Part shown: piece by piece, positions 25,401-35,575 of the stretch
Layout: each line of letters begins with the position of its first letter
How positions within the stretch are numbered: position 1 is the first letter of the stretch
Assembly (NCBI GenBank): GCA_963969395.1
Contig: OZ017801.1
Coordinates: 21,209,611 to 21,273,610, forward strand
Direction: 5' to 3'
DNA from: Pseudoscleropodium purum
Lineage: Eukaryota > Streptophyta > Bryopsida > Hypnales > Brachytheciaceae
DNA: 64,000 nucleotides
Made by a program: the position numbers and the translations under genes
The notes under the pieces: generated by a model
The model's input: the letters and a program-made list of their open reading frames with translations, nothing else
Told to the model about the DNA's origin: nothing
The model's database searches: none

Positions 25401-25856
25401 GGTGTCATGCGTGAGAAGGCGTTCAACGTAGTACGTAAAATTGATTCACTATGTCAAGCAACTCTTTATGGTGACAAAGGAGAAGAGGTGAAGTGAAAAT
25501 TACAAGCCCTTCAGGCTTGTTTTGGCATATTATAGAAGCCTTCAAATTTTGAAAAGTCCAATACAATTACGCTTCCCCTTCGAGGTTCTATTGCTTCTAT
25601 CCAAGAGAACGTGAAGCGAACGAGAATGGGACACGGGAGGAAACGGAATATTTCGGAAGTTGGTGAAGCAAGTGCTCCCCTCCCCCCTCTGAAGCGCTCT
25701 TTTCATGTGCTTCTTTCACAATCCAAGCAAAAAAGGGCGATTTTCCGTAAGCTTCCCAAGGTCACTTGTGACATTTGTGCTACGAAGACATTGATAGAAG
25801 GAGGAGCAAATTCCATTTTTTGCAAAAATTGTGATCATGAGATGTTTGTGAAGTAA
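22427..25856 (+). pseudogene. MULE transposase with SWIM zinc finger, decayed
   Basis: Three exons can be traced: about 22427-23536 (a frame change near 22650), 23941-24891 and 25009-25856, with GT-AG introns 23537-23940 and 24892-25008. The N-terminal part has a Cys/His DNA-binding-like stretch (LCNCEFQMKVEE, then HSKYSGHTP). The central part has the MULE transposase core (WALDSTFKTNQYG near 24130, a second Asp in IIIDKYKTS, a candidate Glu in NHVERHWE). Near 25205 is a SWIM finger (YCDCPDRVSTCKHIF), and after it a C-terminal CDIC...CKNC pair. In-frame stops at 24105 (TAA), 24399 (TGA), 24525 (TAG), 25494 (TGA) and 25533 (TAG) plus the frameshift rule out a full protein. Transposases of this type cut at the TIRs in the nucleus. 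Confidence 0.85.
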
Positions 25857-26057
25857 AGTTTATGATTTGAGTTTTTCCTTTGATTTTGTTACCACTTTGT
25901 AATTGAATATCTTAATGTTTTATAGGCGATATATGGATGTCTTTGTATGATGCTCCATTACGAGTTCCCTTCATAAACCCATTTAAATCTTACATAAATG
26001 TAGGGTTTGAAGGACAAAGAAAAAAAGAGACCTTTGAATCAAAAAAAGACTTAGAAT

Positions 26058-26351
26058 TATTTGGGGCACGAAGTGGGGGAGACGCCCAATAAGCTCCCAG
26101 TAAACTCTGAAAACGAGCTCCCTCAATGGCTGCATAGAGTGTATAAAAGGGTCTCCCACGGGCGGGTATTGCAAACGTCAGGTATGTGGCTGTGGGTATG
26201 TGGCTGTGGGGCTGGCTGGGGCGGGACGGCGCAGCGGCGCTGCTGGCTGGGCTGGCAACCCTCGGCCCGGGCTGGGATGCCCTCGGGCTGGAGGGTGGGC
26301 AGTGGGCAGGGGGTGCCTTCTCCCCCCACCGTCCCGCCCTTAGTGACGAGG
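26058..26351. repeat. Right terminal inverted repeat of the MULE
   Basis: Inverse of 21636-21945. It ends about 170 bp upstream of the proposed start codon of the cystathionine beta-lyase gene, so it may overlap that gene's promoter or 5'UTR. Confidence 0.8.
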
Positions 26352-26523
26352 GTGGGCAGGGCAGCCTGCGCAGCCACGAGTACGCAAGGATGAATGTATA
26401 TGGACGTGGATGAATGTCATCCAGGTCACAAGCCGCCCCCATGAAATCGAGAGTGACGCTGTTAAGCAATACTGAGAAGACGAGGAGCAGCAGCGATGGT
26501 GATGGCGATGGCGGTGGCGGAGC

Positions 26524-29500
26524 ATGTCGCCGCAGCTACAAGCGCTCTCGATGCGTCCACTCACGGCACAAATCTCAAGCTCGGGAGCGTTTCGTTCTCT
26601 TCCTCTCAATTCCTGGTTTCTCAGGTGCTCTTCTCTGATTTCTAGAGTGCTTTTTCGACCGAAATGGTGCGAATTCCCTTTGCCATGGTACATTGGAGTT
26701 TCTTTGTGGATGGGGGTAATTTGAGCGATTTACTTTTGCATTTTAAAAATTTGTGGTGGAATCCGTGAGGGACACATACTTCTTACCTTTAGAGCATGTT
26801 CGTGAAATCATGGTCTGCCGTCCTCACTGGAAAATGGCGCAGTTGAGTGAATTGTATAGCTAGTTTGGTGGAGTTGTTCTGGTTTGAAATATCTATTTTC
26901 TCACAGGAGACACTCTTCTCCCGGTTCTTGTCGAGCTGGGAGTTCGACGGTGCAGGGCTTAGGGTTTAAGGATTTTATGGTGAAAATCTGTGTCTCGAGG
27001 CATTGGAAGATAATTGATTTCACAAACTTTGAATGTATGGTGAGAACGGGTTACTTAAGTGATCTGAAGTTGAGACTTGTGCTCATGCAGTCGTCAGCTC
27101 GTTCCGCGAGTTTTCCATTAAAATCAAGACTAGCTGCAATCAGTTTCCGAGATTCTGCAAGTATTATCAAGATTCCAGCATCAACTTTGAATTTTACAAC
27201 GAGTGCAGTGTCTACCAGCATGGAGGAAGTAGCTGAAGGAGATGCCATATGGAACGATGATGTCCCTGCAGGTCGTCTCGAAGTTCCCTTGTGTTTCTCT
27301 TTGACTCTGGTCGATTTTTCTTGGTAGTTTCTTCTTAGCATGAAATTAATCCTGAAATGATTAGGAGCTGTGTGAATATTCTCTCATGTGTGTATCTTGC
27401 GATGGAAGCGCACTTACTTAAAAAATTTATACTGCTGATAGAGGAATATTGAACTGTGCATTGGACCAGAAGGAGAGCTTCACGTTTCCACTCAGCTTCA
27501 GCAGTTAGATAATTCTTTCGATCCATACGGTGCTCTTAGCACACCTTTGTATCAAACAGCCACTTTTAAACAGGTGAACCTAATAATTTGCAAACGTCTC
27601 TCTTTGGCATCCGAGGCCTTGTCTTTGGTCTGAATATCTTTATTTCCAAAGGAGATATTGAAATTGTTGATTTATTGATTATTTTGGGAGAGTGATTGCA
27701 GCCATCAGCAACAGAAGGTGGTCCTTATGATTATACGCGAAGTGGAAATCCCACCAGGGATGCTCTTGAAAGGCATGTCTGCTCGTTTTTTTCCCCACTG
27801 CCTACGAGTGGTTCATAGCTGGTTCTTAGGATTGAGATATACCATTCTGCTGCTGCTGAATCGGAGATCATCTCTGGCATAACATTTACCCTCTTCTGCT
27901 CTTTCCGCAGAACGTTAGCAAAGTTAGAAGGTGCCGATCGGGCATTTTGCTTTACGTCAGGAATGGCAGCTCTAGCAACTGTCAGTCGTCTTGCTGAAGC
28001 AGGTCAGTATCAATTCTAAGTCACTAAATTGTGGACCGGGCGGCTACTGGTGACTATGTTAATTTGTCTTCCTTGTCTACTTCTTTTTTTCCATTCCTCA
28101 CATCAGGCCCTCGTTTGACTATGATAAGGTCAAGAGATTGTTGCCGGTGATGATATTTATGGCGGGTCAGACCGCCTTCTTTCTCAAATATCTCCAAAGT
28201 CCGGTTTGGTAGTCAAGTAAGTACAGCTCTATGACATCTTTACCCAATTTTTGAGTCCCTTGCTGAGTGTGCGCAAATAGTTGAGTTATCCAAAGGTTCG
28301 GATGATATCAAAATTCTTGAACTGGTGGAGATCCTTGTGATTCTTTGTAACTGGTCATCCCAAATAAGACGTAAAACATGGATACACTATTTTTAAATAA
28401 TCCTAATTTCTTGAACTTGTTGAGGTTATGAATGAAACGACTTTGAGGGTTTTCCACAGGCGAATAGATACTGGCGACTTGGATGCAGTGAGAGCAGCTG
28501 TTGGACCAAAAACCAGAATCGTCTGGCTTGAGAGTCCCACTAACCCGCGCCAAATGATTTCTGACATCAGGGTACTTCACTGTTATTATTCTCTTGACTG
28601 TATTGTCTTTTCTTCTACTAAAAAACAGTAAGGTTTTGCAAGCTCCTTTTTGGATGACCTGAAAGAGATGTTGATGAGCAATCAGATGACTCGGATTTAC
28701 AATTGCTACATTATTTAGCTCACTTTTACTTTGGAAACATTCTGTTGAAACACGGCCAATTATTGACAATCCTATTTGCAAACCTTTTTCAAATGTTCAG
28801 GAGATCTCAAAAATTGCGCACGAGCATGGCGCACTAGTTATTGTCGACAACAGCATAATGTCGCCAGTTCTCTCAAAACCTCTAAGTCTTGGTGCTGGTG
28901 AGGACTCTGGGCCTAGCCACATTAGGGGCATTTAATTTTCTATTGTTTGATGCATCATGATTTTGTACAAGCTCAATCCCAGTTTGTGGTAATTAATGTA
29001 ACATAAGGTTTGTGATTAAAGTCTCAGGCTGACATTTTTAGAAAACTGTTGGTGGGAGTGTTCATGTTAGCTATAAACCCGGTCATCTGTAATTCTGTGT
29101 GCCCTCTGATCATTGTAGTGTTGAGGACGTAGAAGGCTTACTTGATACTAATTTTGAGTTTCATGTACAGATATCGTAATGCATTCTGCAACGAAGTTCA
29201 TTGCAGGACACAGTGATGTAATGGCTGGAGTTCTCGCTGTCAAGGGAGAAAGGTATGCTTCACATTTTCTTGACACCCTAGTAATTGACGCTCCTCACGT
29301 TTTTCAATTCATCATGAAATTATCTAAACATAAGCATTCATGGAAGATTTCAGTGTATCCTTCGCCTGTCCTGGCAATGGGATTGAAATTGTAAGTGGCC
29401 TGCAGTCTTGCGAAACAGGTTTACTTTTTGCAAAATGCTGAGGGAACAGGACTCTCACCCTTCGATTGCTGGCTATGTTTACGTGGCATAAAGACAATGG

Positions 29501-30685
29501 CTCTCCGAGTTGAGAAACAACAGGTATGAAACTTGGAACTCTTTTGTGCTCGTTTGATTTAAGAGGTTTGCATATACAGTAGTGCTTTGAAAATGAAGTA
29601 TTTGTATTGCAGTGTACTTCAGAATTTCCTTTGCTTCGAGTGTTAAATTAAATGAAAACCTCTTTCTGGTATTTTTTCTAGTGGAATACAAAAATCTAGA
29701 AGGAATTAGTCTATTGATAGCCCTTGAGGTGATGTTTCAAGCCCACTATTTCTGTACCTTTTTGATGACGACCTTCCGTAACTATCACTTTGCTTCTGTT
29801 TATTGAGCTTGTGTTCACTTTCTATGAACAGGCCAATGCTCAGAAGATTGCCGAGTATCTGGTAAAGCATCCACTAATCACTCGCGTAAATTATGCTGGC
29901 CTACCTAAGCATACTGGTCGTGACCTTCATTATTCACAGGTTTGTCTATATGGGCATTTTTTCATGATTGGCTGGCACCTTTCACTTATAGGTGGGCAAG
30001 CTCGCGACTGCAAGCTTGTATTTTGTTTCCACGAGACCTGCAGGGATTAAGCTGAGCATGAAATTGTCTGGTTCATTGCAGTCTAAGGGTGCAGGCTCCG
30101 TTTTCAGCTTCAACACTGGATCTTTAGCGGTATCTAAGCACGTTGTGGAGCAAACCAAACTGTTCAGCATCACCGTGAGCTTCGGTCTCTTGTCTGACCC
30201 GTTCCTCGATTCCTTGATTATGATTTATTTGTTTTACTTCATTTTACATTGTACATTGGTTGTCTCTCTAAGATTCCTATTGTTTAGATAAAAATTGTTT
30301 CTGTGCTTAATGCTCTCTTGTGAATGTGGCAGGGAGTGTGAAGTCATTGATTAGTCTGCCATGCTTCATGTCGCACGCTAGCATACCTGCGGATGTTCGG
30401 GAGGCTCGTGGCCTGACTGAAGACCTTATTCGCATTTCGGTATGTTACTAACACAGCTGTGAGTGGCAATACCTGATTTTCTTAAAGACTGACGGTTCGT
30501 AGTCTCCACTCAATTTGGATTAAAAAGATCTTTTAGAAGCCAAAAGATCCAACTTCAAACTCTTATTGATTTTATTTTGCATGATCACTGTGCAGGTTGG
30601 CATTGAAGATGTGGATGATTTGATTGCCGATCTTGACCAGGCTCTGAGGGCTGCTGCACTCAAGTACAACAACAGAGTGTCATAG
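26524..30685 (+). CDS. CBL: Cystathionine beta-lyase, plastid-targeted, 14 exons
   Basis: PLP enzyme of methionine synthesis: cystathionine to homocysteine, pyruvate and ammonia, in plastids. Exons: 26524-26624, 26907-27271, 27470-27573, 27702-27772, 27911-28002, 28129-28216, 28460-28571, 28801-28897, 29171-29252, 29406-29523, 29832-29939, 30082-30184, 30333-30439, 30596-30685. They join to 1638 nt (545 residues), every phase agreeing. The core matches plant CBL throughout: STPLYQTATFKQ, YDYTRSGNPTRDALE (Tyr201, Arg203), CFTSGMAAL, WLESPTNPR, the Schiff-base Lys352 in HSATKFIAGHSD, SMPCFMSHA-like and GLTEDLIRIS near the end. Residues 1-150 are Ser/Arg-rich and fit a transit peptide; about 80 residues longer than the usual plant enzyme (about 464), so the start is less sure; an upstream ATG at 26414 is in a different frame. 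Intron 4 is GC-AG. Cystathionine gamma-synthase is excluded by the CBL-specific motifs. Confidence 0.93.
27773..27910 (+). other. GC-AG intron (CBL intron 4)
   Basis: The donor reads AAAG|GCATGT and the acceptor CCGCAG|AAC. The only nearby GT (four bases downstream) would shift the conserved frame DALER|TLAKLEGADRAF. GC donors are a known minor class processed by the major spliceosome. Confidence 0.8.
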
Positions 30686-31522
30686 GAATTTATCCGGCAT
30701 CTGTATTAAGGAGTTTTTGAAATGAAATAATCACGTACAAGCCAAGGTACAACAGAGAGAATGGATCGTTTTTGGAGTGGCAGTCACTTCGAGTCAGCTT
30801 TTTACTTGTAATGAGCTACCCATTCACTGCCAAGAAATTACGATGGCGTTTTAAATCATGTTACTCTGCCTGCAAAAGTGTGATTGGGCGTGTGGTGATT
30901 TCTAATTTTCAACACGCCATAGCTCCATAGCTGACACAAGTCACAACGATCCATGGCATATTTTCAAAAGCTACTGATTGCCACCTGATTGCCACCTGAT
31001 TGGATATGGATTGGCAGTTACTGCCACTTTTCAGTGCATTGTGATTGTCGTCATTCTACAGAGGAAGTACATTTTATTGACAGTGACTTGGCAGGCAGTA
31101 ATTGAGTTTCATAAAAAAATTGTCAACAAATTTAGGAAGAAATCATCTCAAGTTGTCCAAGCAATGACATAGTTCTGAATTCTAGGAGACAATTGTAGGT
31201 TTGGGATTTGGTTTTCATCTATGTGCTTATCACCAAAAGGGTTTTTCATTTTTTTTTTCATTCGAATCAATGACCTATATTAACAAATACTTGCTAGATC
31301 ACCTGTGTATTTTATATTGAAAATGTGTTCAGACACATGGTTTCGTTAATAGCACTATTCTAAGTTGGAGATTTTTATTCATATCGAATTTGGATTGAAG
31401 TTGTTCTTTTTGGCTTCTTCCTACTTGGAAAACACATATCTGAAAGTCAATAATGAAAAGAAATATATGTAATAGAATTGACAAACAAAAATGAAGAGTG
31501 GTGATGCAAAAAATTTAGGATT

Positions 31523-32097
31523 TTAACCCCTAAACACTTGGATCTTTTTACAAAATTGATGATTTGGGAAAAATCGTTATAAAGTGCTATTTGGAAGAAT
31601 ATTTTGGAATTGACATACAAATAAGAGTTGTAGATTTTGAGTTGTAGATTCCATCCATACGATTAGATTCACTGTTGCCATCATCAACATTTTTTTATAA
31701 ATTTTGAAAGGGAAATTTCTAAATTCTTTCTAAATTCAATTATAAGTAAAATATTATCATTTTTGGAGTAAAACTTGTTGGAATGGATTTGAAACAAGGT
31801 TCTCTTGATGTGGTGATTTTTTGAAATTTTTGTGTTTTTTTAATCTATGACCTCATTTTTGCATATCTAATTTTGAACTAAAATCAATGCAATTTTTGGC
31901 TTGACACACTTCCACATTTGTAATTTTAGAAAAATATGAACTCTAGTAACACCAAATCCAACCATTGGATAGGACAACAACTTGATAAAGAATCTTTACA
32001 AATTAGATGACTTTCATCCAAGAAATAACGAGAAAGAAAATTGGATTTCAATCTGTTTGTTGTCCATATTTTGGATGTCGAAGCACTCTAGGGTTAA
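31523..32097. mobile_element. Possible TTAA-bounded MITE, related termini
   Basis: Begins TTAACCCCTAAACACTT and ends as the inverse of TTAACCCTAGAGTGCTT. The termini resemble family A, but the 575-bp interior does not align with it by eye. Weaker than the family A calls because the pairing is short. Confidence 0.4.
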
Positions 32098-34183
32098 AGG
32101 AATTTGCTTCTAATTCTTGTTTTTAATTTATGAAACTTGTCCTTTCAGCTTTTGGCTCTTTTTAAAATTGAATGGAGAAAAGTAGATAAGGTATGTGCTT
32201 CTATTATTGTCACTAATTGTGATTGAGTATAGTTACTAATATAAAATAGAAATTGTTTTTATTAGATTTTATTGACATTCTCACACATTTTAGTATGCTT
32301 TATTTGAATACTCTATTAATAATTTACAAATTTTTTCAAGTATTTCTCCTTGGGGTACCAAAAACCAATAAGGTAGGAGTACCTATTTTGGATAACTTAA
32401 GCATTTTAGCTTGTAGGATGTGGGAAATTTCTTGAGAAATTGAGGTGCTAGTGTGCAAACATAAGGATGAGAAAGAATGTAGAAAAAGTATAATTTTTTT
32501 ATCTAAGAATGAATATTTTATTGACTTTGAATGTGAATTTTTCATTTAGACCCATTCCAATTTCATAGACTCACCTATTGTAGTTAGCTTTGGCACTTCT
32601 CCCTAGGCCAAGAAGGAAGAGAGTTGAGTGAACGAGTAGGTATAAACCAAGAATCTTTTTCAATGACCATTGCGTCCAATTGTTGTCCACTTGTCCAAAA
32701 TAAATTAGCCTACAAAGCAATTACAGGGGCTATTCAAAATAGGTACTTTTACCATATTAGAGTTTGATAAATTAAGACTAATTTAGATTTAAATGCAATG
32801 TCTCTTCCTACAAATTAACCTTATCTAAGTGAGCTTCTACAAAAGAAACTTGAACTACATAATGCTTGGAGCTACTAAGAAATGTAAAAGTAGGACATGC
32901 ATGATTATTGTAGACCATCTACCCAATATTTCATAGAAAACATATTAAAAATGTAGCTACAAACATAATTAGATTGGTAGTCCATTAGTCCATAACATGC
33001 ATGCATACTTTCCAACATTCAAAAAAATTTACAATCAACATTTATAATTATGCATAAACATGAATAAAAAACAATGTCATGCTATAATGGCTTTAAAAAA
33101 GAGTATGGTTATAACATAATTAAGAAATGGTGTTTATTGCATGTCTATATAAAGTGTGATAATTGCAAACAAATTGAAGATGATAACCTTTACATAAATA
33201 GTTATTTCAAAGGTGTTAATTTAAAGATATTTGAGCTTTTGGAATGGTAGTCAAAGGTTGAGCTAGTACATGTACAACTCATTCACCTTCTGACATATCT
33301 AAATCCATAGGTTGCAAACCATTAGGAAGAGACCAATCAAAAGATTGCATAAAAGTTGCAATCATAACGTGAATCAATGTTGGAGCTAGCATGATGCTTG
33401 GACATTGTCTCTAATCTAATAAATCTTCTTCTAAATTTCATATACAATGACTATTGAATGGCACATAGAAAACTTAGTCAACCGTATGGACAAGGAATCT
33501 TAACTTCCAAATGTGACTACATTTGCAAACCTCCAAATGTACAACAATTGCAGAACCTACAAATATATTTGTTGGTTGCAAATGCTACACATATGCTGAA
33601 ACAAGAACCAACAAAACACACTTGAGATTGTGACTACATTTCCTAACATTTGCATGTTAGTAAGAACAAATTGAAGATTAGGTGGTCAGAGGGGGAAGAG
33701 GTCAAAGGTAGGTCAAAGTAGGATTTCATGGCTAGACAACAAACAAACCCCTCATCCATCCATCCAAAGGCAAAGCAATGAAGGGGTCAATTCACCCTAG
33801 CCCTAAATATCTACATCTAAAACTTCTTTATACATTCTAATAGATCATTGCATTAAAAGGTTAATCATACACAAACAACTTAAATATCTATTCAAGTCAT
33901 ATTCTATTTGGAATGACAACAAATAATGGCTACAAGCAATCCAATCTCATTTAATAATCTTCTCCCTAAAATGAAAAAATGATTCACTTACAACCTTGAA
34001 CAACAAATTCTTTAACACAAATCCACCCTAACTCATACATGTAGGAGAGGCCTATGTATCAATCAAACCCATCCCAACTTATACTTTTAGGAAGGCTAAT
34101 GTGTCAATCAATGATCACATTCACAACCCAATTGACTTTTGGTAGTCATAATTTCCTCTCACCAAGCTAGATATAGTTTCTAT

Positions 34184-34297
34184 TTTTTAATCTATTCCTA
34201 TCTCATTTAAAGTAGTAATGTTTTTAACCTATTCCTATCTCATTTGATAGTAGTAATGTTTTTTAATCTATTCCTATCTCATGTGATAGTAGTAATT
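34184..34297 (+). repeat. Minisatellite, three copies of a ~38-bp unit
   Basis: Three consecutive units containing TTAATCTATTCCTATCTCAT followed by TGATAGTAGTAATG-like sequence, spaced 37 and 39 bp. Near-identical copies indicate recent tandem duplication. No function evident. Confidence 0.8.
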
Positions 34298-35575
34298 ATT
34301 GCAAGTGTAATTACTACAACAATTGTAACTTACTCTTTACAAGTGATGGTAATAGAATCCACTATTTTATTCCACACCATTTTCTACACACCAAAGTTTG
34401 GAAAGTTTTGCAATTGCCCAATAATTTGCCTCTTTGTAGAAGGAGCCAAGGTTCTTTCAAGGGGTCTTAATTGCATCTTCTCCTTACCAAAATTTCCCAA
34501 TTAATTTCCTCTAGTATCAAGTTCTCACTATCCACTTTCCTTCAATTTCAAATTTGCAAAGGCTACAATCCTCCTCCTTCAAGACATGTCAATTTTGAAA
34601 TTAAATTCCAAATTTCATTCAGAGAGTGCAAGCTACCACAAACAACCCTAAAGCAATATCCACCCCCACCCTATCCAAACACTCCAAGCCCTTCAATGGT
34701 GAACCCTAAGCCAATACTTACCTTGTCCAAGAACATACTTGCCTCCAACAACCCAAGTATTAGCATTAAATTCAAAATGACAAATAGCTAAAATTTGACA
34801 AATTCATGAAAGCAAAGACTAGATATCCACCTTTTATTTTTGCAACCCAATTGGTTGCCAGTCCTCCCAATTTTTGTCCAATTTTGGATCCTCAATTTTA
34901 AAACTCCATTGATGGATATGCTTACAGATGTGCACTTCACAAGTGACTTTTCGACTGGTTGCAACCACGACTCTGTCTGAAGGAAGAGCTAAATCTTGAA
35001 CACTCCCACCCAGCGTCATTATCATCGCGTGAAACTCCTTGACCTCTCCTTCATTGTAAAATCTAAAGGATTACTAACCATATTACTGAACAGAGAACGT
35101 TTCATTTGCCACTTTACATCGTTCAGTGCTTCACATGAGAATGTGTCACAAATTTCTTGCAATAGAAATCACTTTCATTGCATCAAAAGATGAAAGAAAA
35201 AAGAAATGTTCCACAAGGTCCAATTTCATCTTAGGTGACCAGGAACTCGGCTTCCGTCTGAAAAAACATTACAGCACGACACATTGCATTCGCTTAAGTT
35301 CACCTAAACAACAGAATCCTAGCTACTATACGATCGAGTTTGTTAGGAACAAAATACTACATCAAGACGGTCATCTTAGTGCTGATTCAGTGTTACTGGA
35401 CAAAAACTCACAAAAGCTACACCACAGGTCAAAGTAGTAGAAATAAGCCAAAGGGATACGCAATAATCGGGGAAATTCAGGGGTTACCCACCTCAGAACC
35501 ACTTCCTAAGCTCCGCATGGACAGATGCCCTCCTCTCCTTCCCGCTGGTGAAGGGTGAAGCCTAAGTCCGATGAT

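Larger units (their letters stand above)
21636..26351 (+). mobile_element. Mutator-like element (MULE), 4.7 kb
   Basis: Long GC-rich terminal inverted repeats of roughly 300 bp begin CCTCGTCACTAA at 21636 and end TTAGTGACGAGG at 26351. The flanks are GTGGGTAGG (21627-21635) and GTGGGCAGG (26352-26360), a 9-bp target duplication with one mismatch; 9 bp is the MULE norm. The interior carries a decayed MULE/SWIM transposase. Arms this long with a mudrA-type transposase fit a Mutator superfamily autonomous copy that has lost function. Confidence 0.88.
20467..26383. mobile_element. Older TIR element split by a nested MULE
   Basis: The left end GTACTCGTGG (20467-20476) is matched by CCACGAGTAC (26374-26383). 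The inner parts also pair: 20480-20700 is an imperfect inverse of 21430-21635 plus 26361-26373 (shared words include GCAGGCTGC, CGTCTCTCCCATCCCA, TCTCCGTCTCC and CTAGATCCGTCGCCGCG). The pairing is continuous only if the MULE at 21636-26351 is removed, so the MULE lies inside the right inverted repeat. Without it the element would be about 1.2 kb with roughly 230-bp arms. The middle (20700-21420) shows no gene. No clear target duplication of the outer element is visible. Confidence 0.6.
30686..35575. other. Convergent intergenic region between CBL and FO synthase
   Basis: CBL 3'UTR lies at about 30686-30800 (AATAATC-like polyadenylation context near 30725); the FO synthase 3'UTR enters from the right below 35576. 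Between them is AT-rich DNA without a convincing frame. It contains a possible TTAA-bounded element (31523-32097) and a 38-bp minisatellite (34184-34297), listed separately. Confidence 0.5.
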
